A DNA stretch of 64,000 bases from the NCBI RefSeq assembly GCF_009680455.1, contig NZ_WKRD01000001.1, positions 186,001 through 250,000 of the forward strand, in the 5' to 3' direction. The DNA is from Lachnospira eligens. Lineage in GTDB: Bacteria; Bacillota; Clostridia; Lachnospirales; Lachnospiraceae. A model generated the notes under the pieces. That model saw only the letters and a program-made list of their open reading frames with translations. It ran no database searches and was not told where the DNA came from. Both the position numbers and the translations under genes were made by a program. Position 1 is the stretch's first letter. Each line of letters begins with the position of its first letter. This document shows positions 1 through 9,497 of the stretch, piece by piece.

Positions 1-440
1 TCATTCAGCAGGTTCTTGAAAGGAATGATCGTATGCGTCTCACTGCTACTGGCAGTCAGGCTATCGTACCCTTCCGATACTGCAATAAAACGCACGTTAT
101 ATTTCTTAAAAGTTTTCTGTATCAGCTCATCCGCACCAATACGCTCCCTGGCAAGTCGGGACAAATCTTTTACAATAATGCAGTCAAGCTTCCCCGCCTT
201 CATGGATGTCATCATCCTCTGAAACTCTGGTCTGTCAAAATTACTTCCACTGTAACCGTCATCAATAAAAATATCCACCAGTTTCAAATCATCATGGGCA
301 TCTATAAATCCCTCCAGCAAAAGTTTCTGGTTGGAAATACTGTTACTTTCCTTCTTCTCCAGTCCATCAATATCTTCATCTCCCTGAGACAATCTCAGAT
401 AAATTCCTGTTCTGTATACATCAATCTGTTTCTTACTCAT
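1..440 (-). CDS. Large serine recombinase, N-terminal part (runs off left edge)
   Basis: The first 146 residues of a resolvase-fold serine recombinase are visible; the gene continues beyond position 1. Seen: a YLRLS motif at residues 14-18 with Ser18 as the expected nucleophile, DDGYSGSNFDRPEF at 60-73, and VKDLSRLARER at 90-100, which carries the conserved active-site arginines. The start at 440 follows AGGAGG with good spacing. Proteins with this N-terminus (TnpX/TndX type, usually over 500 residues) excise and insert transposons and mobilizable elements, typically at a GA dinucleotide. It is taken as the integrase of the element ending near 20371. The missing C-terminal domains leave the exact subfamily open. 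Confidence 0.9.
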   Translation of the reverse strand, partial: MSKKQIDVYRTGIYLRLSQGDEDIDGLEKKESNSISNQKLLLEGFIDAHDDLKLVDIFIDDGYSGSNFDRPEFQRMMTSMKAGKLDCIIVKDLSRLARERIGADELIQKTFKKYNVRFIAVSEGYDSLTASSSETHTIIPFKNLLN

Positions 441-483
441 TACAATTCCTCCTGTCGTTCTTCAACTACTGTAAAAACAGCTT

Positions 484-666
484 CTATTGATATCTAAGTG
501 ACGCTTTCCGTTCTATATAGCAATTCATAACATCCGTAATGCTACAGCTTCCTGCAAAGGTGGACTGAACAGTATATTTTCCATACCGTTTCGCCTTTCC
601 CTGTTGTTTTGCATCATGCTGCGAACACTCCGTCACATTCCGCTCTTTCGTATCTGTCTCCTGCAA
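484..666 (-). CDS. Small TnpW-like transposon protein (60 aa)
   Basis: A 60-residue reading frame lies 43 nt upstream of the recombinase and in the same direction. Its second half (YGKYTVQSTF then a short amphipathic stretch ending in CYIERK) resembles small TnpW-type proteins that accompany serine recombinases in Clostridia. The first half is polar and low in complexity. Its function is unknown; proximity suggests a recombination accessory protein. The similarity is recalled by pattern and is short, so this could be a chance or decayed frame. Confidence 0.5.
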   Translation of the reverse strand: MQETDTKERNVTECSQHDAKQQGKAKRYGKYTVQSTFAGSCSITDVMNCYIERKASLRYQ

Positions 667-1313
667 AATACACTCTTCTCCTTCCCTTCAAAAATGAAAA
701 ACAGCCTAAAAATGTCCTCCTTATGGCTAAATCATGAGACACAAAAACCGCTCTCCATAGTTAACAAAGTCTCTTGTTACATCTGCTGTAACAACCGCGC
801 TACATATCATATTTACACACGAAAGCCGAAAAGCACAAACCATGAAGAAAAGCTAAATAACTTACATCTTTTCTTCATTTTGGTTCGATATTCATTTCAA
901 CTTAAACTGTTTTGACGTCATATATTCTTATAATCTCTGACGTCATACGCTGCATCCATACGATGTTTCCGTATGTAAATATGTATGTAAGCTTGCGCTT
1001 ACTTTGTTGACCATGGACAGCGGTTATTATTTCATGGTGTCTCATCTGCACCGACATTTTCAAGCTGTCTTGATGTCAACTATTCAATTAGAAAAACTTA
1101 ACATTGGTCATTACGTTGGCTGGACGTTCACAATGTTTTACAGGTATTGTGGCTATTTTTTCAAATTCATTTGTTTGCCACATGTTTATGTTACATCCCG
1201 AACAAATATTTGTCTACCACTTTTTTCCACCTTTTTTGACAAAATATGATTTTCAGCATTTTTGCCAGTCACAACCATCACACGAGCCCTTCTGAATCAT
1301 CAGGCAGCCACTA
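667..1313. other. Non-coding stretch with paired TGACGTCATA sites
   Basis: No convincing gene is present in either strand. The only regular structure is two identical 10-bp sites at 913-922 and 938-947, each containing the palindrome TGACGTCA, 25 bp apart and flanking a TATAAT-like sequence at about 930. This looks like a regulator or recombinase binding arrangement, but nothing identifies the partner. Confidence 0.3.
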
Positions 1314-1472
1314 TTATGCTGCACTTCCACCTGCTATTTCCTGTCCCAGATATGCTATCAACAGCTCTTCCAGAGTTGATTGTTCACCGTATGACATGGT
1401 TGCTTTTATGGTATTCCCTTTACCCGTATCCACCTTAATTGTCTTTGCTTTAATATCTATTTTTTCCTCCAT
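1314..1472 (-). CDS. Small hypothetical protein (52 aa)
   Basis: A 52-codon frame starts at an ATG preceded by GGAGGTAACGCAG. It begins MEEKIDIKAKTIKVDTGKG and contains an STLEELLIAYLGQEIAG helix near the end. It has no signal peptide or membrane segment. It sits between a transcription terminator (1489-1546) and the recombinase region, on the same strand. Small ORFs of this kind are common beside serine recombinases in conjugative and mobilizable elements; no function can be assigned. Confidence 0.5.
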   Translation of the reverse strand: MEEKIDIKAKTIKVDTGKGNTIKATMSYGEQSTLEELLIAYLGQEIAGGSAA

Positions 1473-1488
1473 CTGCGTTACCTCCATT

Positions 1489-1546
1489 AAAAAAATCGCT
1501 ACCCATAGCTCATTTGAAAATGCATAAACTATGGATAACGATTTTG
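1489..1546 (-). terminator. Intrinsic terminator of the candidate RNA
   Basis: A long imperfect stem (arms near 1489-1510 and 1530-1546, about 16 bp with mismatches) is followed on the minus strand by a run of T residues. It lies just upstream of the 52-aa gene and separates it from the structured block. Confidence 0.6.
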
Positions 1547-1870
1547 GTTATCACTTATTCTGTTTTGGACTTCTCTTAACGTCCTATGAAGGTATACGCC
1601 GGTCTTTCTGACCCCTCATCGCCCCGTATACGTAGAGGTGTACTCACCTCCGGGAATTACAGATGAGCCACTAGCTGTGTTCACGACGCCCTTCTCCATT
1701 CCGGAGAAGCACTATCTCCCCTACCTGCATTACGGGGATCGGGACGAACTTCTCGCCCCTCATGGGTTATTATCCTTACGCAACATACCTGCTCCCGCAT
1801 TGCCCAAACTTCCGTCCAGCCTCTCAGCCTTCATCTCTCAATCCATCAGCCTACTAATATGATAACTGTG
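1489..1870 (-). ncRNA. Candidate structured RNA of the mobile element
   Basis: This block has no useful reading frame but holds consecutive hairpins. Examples are CTTCTCC/GGAGAAG with a 5-nt loop at 1691-1709, GAGGTG-TACT-CACCTC at 1635-1650, GGTC-TTTCT-GACC at 1600-1612 nested inside a GTATACG/CGTATAC pair, and GATAAC/GTTATC at 1533-1552. On the minus strand it ends in an intrinsic terminator (1489-1546), which supports a transcript of about 350-400 nt. The G+C content is higher than its flanks. No known RNA family was recognised. Confidence 0.45.
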
Positions 1871-2360
1871 ACTTTCATCCTGCGGGTATATGATCCGTAA
1901 TTTTACTCAAATCTGTAACTGCTATTCAGTTGTCAATTTTCATTTTCTCATTGGCTTGTCTCAAGCCTGGATATAGTATAAACCAATCCGGTGTCGTCCA
2001 CAAGGGACTATTATGGTCTATTTTTGCGAAAAAGGTGACAGTTTGTGACCTTTTTCTGATTTATGCAAAAATATCATACTGCCTTCCGTCGTGATTGTAC
2101 ACTTCGGCAAAGTGTGAAATTTGCAAATCGTGTATTCATTATACGATGAGGTTTTGTGTTTGTCTATGGACATGGTTGGTGTTTTTTCAGGGATTCACAC
2201 CAGAATCTGGTGTTTTAGTGCTTGCATTTAAACAAAAAAATAGAGCGCCGTCGCAACGCCGCCCTTACAAAAACACATAAGTGTTTTATGATTCTATCCA
2301 CAGTATATGTAGATTTTTTGAAAAAGTCAATACTTTTCCTCAAAATCTGCTTGTCCAAAT
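1871..2360. other. Non-coding, A+T-rich stretch
   Basis: No gene was found. A short stem AAAACAC/GTGTTTT at about 2271-2288 could be a weak terminator. The rest shows nothing recognisable. It separates the recombination end of the element from its defence cargo. Confidence 0.4.
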
Positions 2361-3338
2361 TTATCCAAACAAATTTTTTATAACTTTGTAAACAAAACCA
2401 AAAGTGCTTGTTATCAGCTGATTCTTTTGGAAAAATTCCTTTTTTTCTCTAATACGAACATCAAACAATTGCTTAAGCTCATTAATTCGGTGTTTTTTTA
2501 CTTTTTCGGATACGACCATATTATATACACAAAGCATACTAACGAACTCTAAAACCGCACGACAGGACAATTTCTTTTGCCTCTGATTTTTATTTATATC
2601 TGGCATTGTTTTGATTATTCGATATATGGCTGCCGGAGCTATAGAACTTCCCGGATTCAAATCCGCAATGATACAATTATTATGTGCACATCCATTTCGT
2701 AAACTCTTTACCAAATTAATCATAGATATATCAACTGGCATACCACCCTTCAATCCATAATAATATTCATAAAAACGAATGAAATCTCCAAAACTCAATA
2801 ATTCCATCAATACCCAAGCCGGACAATCAAACGCTGTTATTTTATTTTCCGATTTTCCCTTCTGAGGATTATACACTCTTTGAATCGTAAAGTACTTATT
2901 GATTAAGTTTCCAGTAAACGGAGATGCACTTGCAGCTTCTATTTTGCCAACAATATATGGATTATTACTCAAAAAATTATCAACTATATCATAACCATCT
3001 TCCCCGGAATCATTTTCAAGATTCTCCAAAAGTAGCACCTTTAGATCATGTTCAATATCAATGCACATCTTTGTAACCAAATTTCTCAGATGCATATCCA
3101 GCGTCGACAATTCCTGTAAATATGCAAAATCTAAATCAATATATTTTCCTTTTGACGGACCATTTAAGTATTTCTGGTAATTTTTTCTATATGACGCAGT
3201 ACGCAAATAATTATTTATTTGCGCTAAATATTTTTCTGCATTATCTTCTGTTACATATTTGAATGAGACACCCTTTTCATCACGTAATTTATCTACTAAT
3301 GCTTTTGATGTCATCTTTGGTTTATCTGTTCTATTCAT
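2361..3338 (-). CDS. Abi_2 family abortive-infection protein (HEPN-type)
   Basis: A 325-residue protein of the AbiD/AbiF (Abi_2) family, starting at the ATG that follows GGGGGCGAAG; an in-frame GTG lies four codons earlier. Near the N-terminus is the family-typical KALVDKLRDEKGVSF region followed by YLAQINNYLRTASYRKNY. At about residues 210-220 RNGCAHN gives the R-x4-H motif expected of HEPN ribonucleases. Members stop phage multiplication by killing or arresting the infected cell, probably by cutting RNA. It is the last gene of the defence cargo, downstream of the vsr gene on the same strand. The target is unknown. Confidence 0.8.
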   Translation of the reverse strand: MNRTDKPKMTSKALVDKLRDEKGVSFKYVTEDNAEKYLAQINNYLRTASYRKNYQKYLNGPSKGKYIDLDFAYLQELSTLDMHLRNLVTKMCIDIEHDLKVLLLENLENDSGEDGYDIVDNFLSNNPYIVGKIEAASASPFTGNLINKYFTIQRVYNPQKGKSENKITAFDCPAWVLMELLSFGDFIRFYEYYYGLKGGMPVDISMINLVKSLRNGCAHNNCIIADLNPGSSIAPAAIYRIIKTMPDINKNQRQKKLSCRAVLEFVSMLCVYNMVVSEKVKKHRINELKQLFDVRIREKKEFFQKNQLITSTFGFVYKVIKNLFG

Positions 3339-3393
3339 CTTCGCCCCCACTCACCAAACTATCTGTTTCATTTATATATACTACTATTACCAT

Positions 3394-3837
3394 TTACAAT
3401 TCCATATCCTCAAGTACCATATCCTGTATTGCTTCTTCCACAACCTTCACACACTCATCCGTATGCTTCTTAATATCATCACCCCAAAATCGGATAACAG
3501 TCCACCCTTCAAACAACAATCTTTTGTTTACCTCATCATCCCTCTCTCTGTTTCTAGATATCTTACTTATCCAAAATTCACTGTTATTGCTCTTCTCCAG
3601 CCTGGGTTTTAATACTTCCCAGTCCTTTCCATGGAAAAATTCTCCATCACAGAAAATTGCTATCTTATATTTTGTCAACACAATATCCGGATTTCCCGGT
3701 AACTTTTTATAATTCTTCCGGTACCGATAACCTTTTGCCCATAAAGCTTTTCTAAGGATAATTTCTATTTTAGTATCTTTTCCATGGATATTTTTCATGT
3801 TTTTATGTCTTTGTTCTTTAGTTAAATTATCCGCCAT
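3394..3837 (-). CDS. vsr: Very short patch repair (Vsr) endonuclease
   Basis: A 147-residue Vsr-type DNA mismatch nickase, close to the usual length. The start at 3837 is preceded by AAGGTG; an upstream in-frame ATG lacks a site. Seen: LTKEQRHKNMKNIHGKDTKIE at the N-terminus, then GNPDIVLTKYKIAIFCDGEFFHG holding the catalytic Asp and the core, and a C-terminal GWTVIRFWGDDI. Vsr cuts 5' of the T in T:G mismatches that arise by deamination of 5-methylcytosine. That fits the cytosine-C5 methyltransferase encoded upstream in the same cargo and suggests maintenance of its recognition site. Confidence 0.93.
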   Translation of the reverse strand: MADNLTKEQRHKNMKNIHGKDTKIEIILRKALWAKGYRYRKNYKKLPGNPDIVLTKYKIAIFCDGEFFHGKDWEVLKPRLEKSNNSEFWISKISRNRERDDEVNKRLLFEGWTVIRFWGDDIKKHTDECVKVVEEAIQDMVLEDMEL

Positions 3838-4060
3838 GTATATCACCTTCTTATACTGTGTCTCCGCCATCTAACACAAAACTAAAAAGTTATCACAAAA
3901 TATTTTTGTACTTTTAGAACTGGCAAAATAGTTCATATAAAATCCCATAATACATTCTTTCCGGTACTGTTAAAATTGTAATAATATTTTACAAAGGCTG
4001 ATTTTCCATCTCAATTCTATATTTTCTCTAATTCCATAATTATCTACACTATCTCATATT

Positions 4061-6049
4061 TCATAATTCTTTTATTCCACAAGAAATCAGGTACTCATAT
4101 ATTTTATCATAATTCCTATAATCTCTTGTCGCATCTTCCTCTTCTTCCACTCCGCGTGGAACAAATATAACCATACCTTGTCTTGCTCTAGTCAATAAAA
4201 CTCTATAAGAATTTACCAAATATCTTTGTTGTTCAGGCTTATTTCTTCGTTGCCACTTGGTTCCTCTAAATGAATAAAATAACCAGTCTGTATTATCATC
4301 ATTTCTTCGTAAATCTGCATCCCAGCAGACAACAGCCCAATCAATTTCCAATCCCTGAACTTTAAACTCACTAGCAACAATTTCCATCATGTTTGAAGAA
4401 CGCAAATCATCAGGCGGTGCCAAAAACCAGTTTTTCACATCAATCTCAGTTGATACATATATACCTTCCGGTTTAAGTCTTTGAGCACTACTACAAGCCA
4501 ACATTCCACATCTTTGTGAACCGCGTACTTTTCCTTTTGCCCATTTTTTTGCCACATTTGCATCCCTCGTTATGTATACTGGATATTTTTCAAATATGTA
4601 CTGATATATTTCTTTTGCAGTTTCCGGCTCATTATTAAGTAATGCATCTACAAATTGACATTGCTTATCAGCCCTAAAAGATCTTATCGATGTCTTTAGA
4701 TGCAATGCCTTCTCTGCATGACATCTATCACATGAAATAATCATTTCTTTATCAATGTTTTTATCTTCGACTTGCGAAAAAATATCTGGAGAATAATACA
4801 TTTCCCATTCGCCAAAATCCTCGATTCCACACCTAAACCATTCATTTATTCCAACTTCACCATCATATATATCTTGCCCCAAACCAACCAAACAAATCAT
4901 CACTGCCCAATCCTTATGTCTATCCATAATACTATATAATAAGTGTGGCTCACTTACCGCCATTGTGGGATCATCATGTTTTCTACGCATTTTTTCCACA
5001 TTCCACACCCTTTGCGCTTCGTCAAAAATCAAAATATTCTCCGCTGTAGGTTCATTATGTTTAGCATTATCCAGCTTAAAAGAATAACTGCTTTGAATAA
5101 GTGCATTTATGGCAGCTTCTGTTTCCCTTTTATTTATATTTTTATCGGCTACACTCTTTTTTAATGCCTCTCTCAGTACTTCTACCAATGGACCATTACC
5201 TGACAAATATACACTAAGACTATCTCGTCCTTTTTCCAAATTCTTAGCGACAACATCCAATCCAACCAAAGTTTTTCCAGCCCCTGGGACTCCTGTCACA
5301 AAACAAATACATTTTTTCTTTTTCTCTCTTGCATAACATACGATTCGATCAATTACGCTCTCGCATTCATTAATATTATCTTGTCCAGCTTCCGACTGTG
5401 CAATTTGGCTAATATCATGTGTGTTATAGGCTTCTATTGCCGCTGAAATAATCGTTGGTGTTGGATAATAAGGTGAATTAAACCACTTTTCAAAATCAAT
5501 CTCATCATCAGAACCATACACATCAATTATTTCCATTATCTTTGGGATCAAAGTATCTATATTCTCTCTCTGCAAAAAAACTTGTTTGTCATCATAATGA
5601 TTTATAACTTGTGGTTTGCTATATTTTGGTGCATCAGTAGCTATCAAAATAGGGCAAACATACAAATCCTCAGATTCCTTATGGAAATTTTTAATATCTA
5701 TTGCATAATCTTCTGCTTGTTGTGCATCTTGAGCTGTAAAAGCATTCTTTCCATTCTTGAACTCAAGTGAAAACACCATATGGCGAATAAGCAAAATAAT
5801 ATCTATGCGCTTTCCAAGACGAACGATATCATATTCAAAAATGATGTCACCCTCCATACCACATTCTTCTAATCGTCTCTGCAACTCACAAATTTGATTT
5901 TCCCAAGCATCAGACTGTTCTTTGTTTATCTCAAAAGAATGCCTAACTAGTTGTCCTATTATCGATGCGGATTTATCTTTGATAAATCCAGGAATAGAAT
6001 TGCAATAATATGCTTTTCCACTTTGTGTTGAAAATGTATATTTGTTCAT
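4061..6049 (-). CDS. DUF2075 family helicase/ATPase with nuclease-like N-terminus
   Basis: A 662-residue protein. The start at 6049 follows GGAGGGTGTGTC; a longer frame lacks a ribosome site. Seen: an N-terminal stretch with RIDIILLIRHMVFSLEFKNG at about residues 75-95, resembling a PD-(D/E)XK core; Walker A GVPGAGKT in the middle; Walker B ILIFDEAQ; and a C-terminal region with VNSYRVLLTRARQGMVIFVP typical of superfamily 1 motif VI. DUF2075 proteins are linked to Schlafen-like helicases and to defence islands. It follows the methyltransferase by 52 nt, across a perfect inverted repeat. The activity is inferred from the motifs only. Confidence 0.8.
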   Translation of the reverse strand: MNKYTFSTQSGKAYYCNSIPGFIKDKSASIIGQLVRHSFEINKEQSDAWENQICELQRRLEECGMEGDIIFEYDIVRLGKRIDIILLIRHMVFSLEFKNGKNAFTAQDAQQAEDYAIDIKNFHKESEDLYVCPILIATDAPKYSKPQVINHYDDKQVFLQRENIDTLIPKIMEIIDVYGSDDEIDFEKWFNSPYYPTPTIISAAIEAYNTHDISQIAQSEAGQDNINECESVIDRIVCYAREKKKKCICFVTGVPGAGKTLVGLDVVAKNLEKGRDSLSVYLSGNGPLVEVLREALKKSVADKNINKRETEAAINALIQSSYSFKLDNAKHNEPTAENILIFDEAQRVWNVEKMRRKHDDPTMAVSEPHLLYSIMDRHKDWAVMICLVGLGQDIYDGEVGINEWFRCGIEDFGEWEMYYSPDIFSQVEDKNIDKEMIISCDRCHAEKALHLKTSIRSFRADKQCQFVDALLNNEPETAKEIYQYIFEKYPVYITRDANVAKKWAKGKVRGSQRCGMLACSSAQRLKPEGIYVSTEIDVKNWFLAPPDDLRSSNMMEIVASEFKVQGLEIDWAVVCWDADLRRNDDNTDWLFYSFRGTKWQRRNKPEQQRYLVNSYRVLLTRARQGMVIFVPRGVEEEEDATRDYRNYDKIYEYLISCGIKEL

Positions 6050-6062
6050 GACACACCCTCCT

Positions 6063-6103
6063 AATGATATGGACGTGAAGTTCACTTTTACGTCCATATC
6101 ATT
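6063..6103. repeat. Perfect 14-bp inverted repeat between methyltransferase and DUF2075 gene
   Basis: AATGATATGGACGT (6063-6076) and ACGTCCATATCATT (6090-6103) are perfect complements around a 13-nt loop. The right arm overlaps the methyltransferase stop codon and the left arm lies just ahead of the ribosome site of the DUF2075 gene. There is no T-run, so it is more likely an operator, an RNA processing site or a translation-coupling hairpin than a terminator. Confidence 0.6.
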
Positions 6104-7736
6104 ATTTCATTTCTTCATATATATCTCTCAATTTTTTATATTCTTCTCTGCAACCTAATATTTCTAATACTTTTTCTGCAACAGCTCTTCCCAATACTGG
6201 TGGAACAGCGTTACCTATTTGTTGGTATACCGAATCCTTAGTGCCAAAAAATATATAATTATCAGGAAAACTTTGCAAGCGTGCTGCTTCTCTGGCACTA
6301 ACTGCTCTATTCAACTCAGGATGTATCCACATTGATTTTCTAACGTTTACAACAGTATCAGACGGCAAGTCATATACCAATCTCTTATATATAGTATTTT
6401 GTGTTCTTGCTGGATTTTCGTATGTACTTTTTAATTCATCTGGCAACGAATGGAAATTCTTTCCCTGTTCTATCATTTCAAAACGTTTTTTTGCTGTATC
6501 TCTTGTTTCAGTACAAACATGATTAAATATCTCTTTACTATCATTCAAAACTAACTTTCTATAAAATGAGTTTATTACCGGAATATATTGACGTTTTTGT
6601 ATTTCATCCATGCTCCCAACTGTAGGTTCATACTTTGATAAATCTGAAATTGCCTGCTTGACCGTTACATAATCCTGTGGATTTCTAATCAATTCATCTG
6701 GAAGCTCAATTTCTGTTTTCGCTTTTCCTTTCTTCACCCCTATCATAATAAAGCGTTCTCTATTTTGTGGCACGCCAAATGAAGCCGCATTTAGTACTTT
6801 GCCATTAATTTCATATCCCAACTTTTTTAAAGCATTACGAATGAAATCAATCACTATATAAGTACGCATTCGCACCGTAATTGTCCTATTGGATAAAACA
6901 ATACTATATATTGCGTCTTTTGAATTTAACTCTACTATTCCTTGAAAGAAACGTTGAATATCCCAAAAAACCTTCAAATCATTAAATTTCTCTATGCCTT
7001 TTTCACCATTTGTATCTATTAGTGCTTGCAAAATTCTACGTGCTTTATTTGTGGAGTCATTATACCAATCTGGCATATTATCCTTACTCACCATATGTGA
7101 AACTATAGTATTAATTTTTTTTACATTAAATGTCTTTTGAAAATATTTTTTAAAGTCTTTTCTTTTTTTATATAAATTGTATACTGTATATAATTCCTCT
7201 TCATTTAATAAAACCAATTCATCTGAATTATACATACTGCACAATTTATTTATTTCATTAACATATTCGCCTTCATACAGGACTACATCTTTATCATGAA
7301 TTGGAAGATGTAATTCATCCACAATATATTCTTGATCTTCTTTTGTCAAGCAAAAAGAATGTTTATCAGATGTTATTGTTTTCACATTTTCCATTACAAA
7401 TACATCAGGATTAAGTGCCTCTATTGCTTTGACATAACGCTTAACAAGTTCATTACTACCATTTATCAAATGCCTTCTTTGTCTATTAGCATTTGAAAAT
7501 CCTTGGCAAGGTGGTCCCCCTATTACTACGTCTACCTTTCCATTTTCTTCAATTATTTTATCGAAATCAACCTTCATAATATCATCATAATTTTTAAGTC
7601 CAGGATGATTTTTCATATATGTTTTAGCCGCATTTGCATTATTCTCCACGATAGCAACAACTTCGAACTGTTTCGTCATTTCGAATCCTAAACTAAGACC
7701 ACCCGCTCCCGCAAATAAATCTAAAATTTTATACAT
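6102..7736 (-). CDS. DNA (cytosine-5-)-methyltransferase
   Basis: A 544-residue Dcm-type enzyme that transfers a methyl group from SAM to C5 of cytosine in DNA. Motifs in order: DLFAGAGG (residues 6-13, SAM binding), GGPPCQGFS (73-81, catalytic Cys77), ENV (116-118), QNRERF (324-329), and IGNAVPP near 515 (motif X). It is longer than a typical 330-420 residue M5C enzyme because about 170 residues are inserted between the ENV motif and the QNRERF motif. It lies in the run with AIPR, Z1 and the GHKL ATPase and probably marks self DNA. The recognition sequence cannot be read from the protein. Confidence 0.93.
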   Translation of the reverse strand: MYKILDLFAGAGGLSLGFEMTKQFEVVAIVENNANAAKTYMKNHPGLKNYDDIMKVDFDKIIEENGKVDVVIGGPPCQGFSNANRQRRHLINGSNELVKRYVKAIEALNPDVFVMENVKTITSDKHSFCLTKEDQEYIVDELHLPIHDKDVVLYEGEYVNEINKLCSMYNSDELVLLNEEELYTVYNLYKKRKDFKKYFQKTFNVKKINTIVSHMVSKDNMPDWYNDSTNKARRILQALIDTNGEKGIEKFNDLKVFWDIQRFFQGIVELNSKDAIYSIVLSNRTITVRMRTYIVIDFIRNALKKLGYEINGKVLNAASFGVPQNRERFIMIGVKKGKAKTEIELPDELIRNPQDYVTVKQAISDLSKYEPTVGSMDEIQKRQYIPVINSFYRKLVLNDSKEIFNHVCTETRDTAKKRFEMIEQGKNFHSLPDELKSTYENPARTQNTIYKRLVYDLPSDTVVNVRKSMWIHPELNRAVSAREAARLQSFPDNYIFFGTKDSVYQQIGNAVPPVLGRAVAEKVLEILGCREEYKKLRDIYEEMK

Positions 7737-7745
7737 TTGGCACCT

Positions 7746-9497
7746 CTAAATCAATTTATTCTTATATCTATTCTTTAATAATTTCCAGCAGTCTTCTTTT
7801 TTACACCATTGAGTAATATTGATTCCTTTTACTACAGGATTCATAAAATGATTCCATACCACCATTATTAAATCCTCTATAATAAGTGACAATTCCGGAG
7901 ATATTGCTTGCATTTTCCAAATCTGCTCGTCTGATACATTATTTGAAAAAAATTCAGCAAGTAACGCAATTGTATAGTAATCAATTTGTGCTTTATAACC
8001 ACCAAAATTTTGTTTTGCAACCAATTTATCACACTCTTTGAACAAAATTACCTTCGCTATCATACTAATATATGTATCTTCCGTAGGCTCAGGAACTTCT
8101 CCTCGCTTTATCATCGCTGAAAACTCAATAAAATTAGTTTCTAATCCTTTGCTAACCACATATGGATATTTCATCCATGCCATCATACACTTAGCAGCCA
8201 CTGTCTTTGAAATACACATAGACTTAGGATTAAGTGCTTTAAATTTTTTCTTCAATGACGGAGTCGGTTGACGATTCACATCAACCATATATTGTCCACG
8301 AGCTCGTTCATAATACCATCTTTGAATTGATTTACCATTTTCTACCGGAACATATATCTTTCTAGACAATCTTTCCATTTCAACGTGGTATGAATCATTC
8401 GCACTAAAATCCGACATATTAATCTTATTCTGACTATTGGCATATTTTGATATATATCCTACCATTTCTTCTGTTTTACTCTCATCTCTAATAACCGTAA
8501 GTTTTATCTGAACATTTACAGAAGAAATATCTATACCTGTTTGCAATGCATTGTATATTGAGGCGGTTGTCTGTCCACCATTAACAATCTGCCAATCTGT
8601 AACTTCTTTTATTACGACAAAAGTATCATCACTTTTATCTTCATCCACAATGATGCTTTTTGCAGTTGTAGAAATACCATTATTGTATGTCATAAACATT
8701 TCCGGTTCATTTTGCAATGTGTTTTTTATTCCCTGATTTATCTTTCCTGTTGCTTGCAAAAATGAACGAACATTCTTTTCTATAAGACGTTGTCCTTCAT
8801 CTCTATAAATCTCTGCTAAACATTTTCCCGGAATGACTCCAATATAACAATCATATATTTCATTTTCCTGCTTTACTTTAATCATTTTCAATGGACAATT
8901 ATATTTATTCTGAAATCTGACAACCAAATCTTCATGTGCCTTTTTTTGATATAAAGATTGGCAAACTCTTTCCAAATCCCAAACATCAAATTTAACCATC
9001 ACCTTATCTATCTTTACACTAGCAGGAATATCCGGGGTAGTTTCTCTATTCGTCATAAGAATAACTCTTATATTTTCTATTTCTTGCTCATATCCATTAA
9101 TATATTCTGAAATTATATATCCCGGATCCGTTTCTTCTACATTATCGAAATATCCCGATTTGCACATACGATAAAATTTTGTTGCCTGTTTTGAATACTT
9201 TGTAATATCTATTTTTCCCATTTTGGCAACTTCAATTCTATTTTCAAACACACTCACCACTAATGTTAAGGTTTGAAAATATTCATCAAATACGTACCCA
9301 TTTATTTTAGCTTTCTCATAATCTTTTTTATAACCCATAACATTACAGTTATTCATAAAGGATTCGCCCGCATCAATAACATATGTAGAAAAAACACTAG
9401 TAAATGCATCTTCTGTACTGCACTTCTCATTATTTTTATATTCCTGTACTTCTTCTATAAGTTCTTCATTAAACTGCCTCATTTGTTCTGTAACCAC
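7746..9497 (-). CDS. AIPR family protein of an MZA-type defence operon
   Basis: A 583-residue protein with the AIPR (abortive infection phage resistance) domain. Seen: YNNGIS at 271-276 and IVNGGQT at 304-310, the two most characteristic AIPR motifs, followed by the conserved region with AN-S-QNKI. The likely start is a GTG that overlaps the previous stop codon by one base (TAGTG), with AAAGGAG 10 nt upstream; an ATG five codons later has no site. AIPR proteins accompany Z1 and MutL-like ATPases in restriction-like systems; the biochemical role is unsettled. It is translationally coupled to the PD-(D/E)XK gene. Confidence 0.88.
   Translation of the reverse strand: MVTEQMRQFNEELIEEVQEYKNNEKCSTEDAFTSVFSTYVIDAGESFMNNCNVMGYKKDYEKAKINGYVFDEYFQTLTLVVSVFENRIEVAKMGKIDITKYSKQATKFYRMCKSGYFDNVEETDPGYIISEYINGYEQEIENIRVILMTNRETTPDIPASVKIDKVMVKFDVWDLERVCQSLYQKKAHEDLVVRFQNKYNCPLKMIKVKQENEIYDCYIGVIPGKCLAEIYRDEGQRLIEKNVRSFLQATGKINQGIKNTLQNEPEMFMTYNNGISTTAKSIIVDEDKSDDTFVVIKEVTDWQIVNGGQTTASIYNALQTGIDISSVNVQIKLTVIRDESKTEEMVGYISKYANSQNKINMSDFSANDSYHVEMERLSRKIYVPVENGKSIQRWYYERARGQYMVDVNRQPTPSLKKKFKALNPKSMCISKTVAAKCMMAWMKYPYVVSKGLETNFIEFSAMIKRGEVPEPTEDTYISMIAKVILFKECDKLVAKQNFGGYKAQIDYYTIALLAEFFSNNVSDEQIWKMQAISPELSLIIEDLIMVVWNHFMNPVVKGINITQWCKKEDCWKLLKNRYKNKLI

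Noticed and set aside
1489..1870. Group I or group II intron
   Set aside because: No domain V-like hairpin, no intron-encoded protein and no interrupted gene at the ends.
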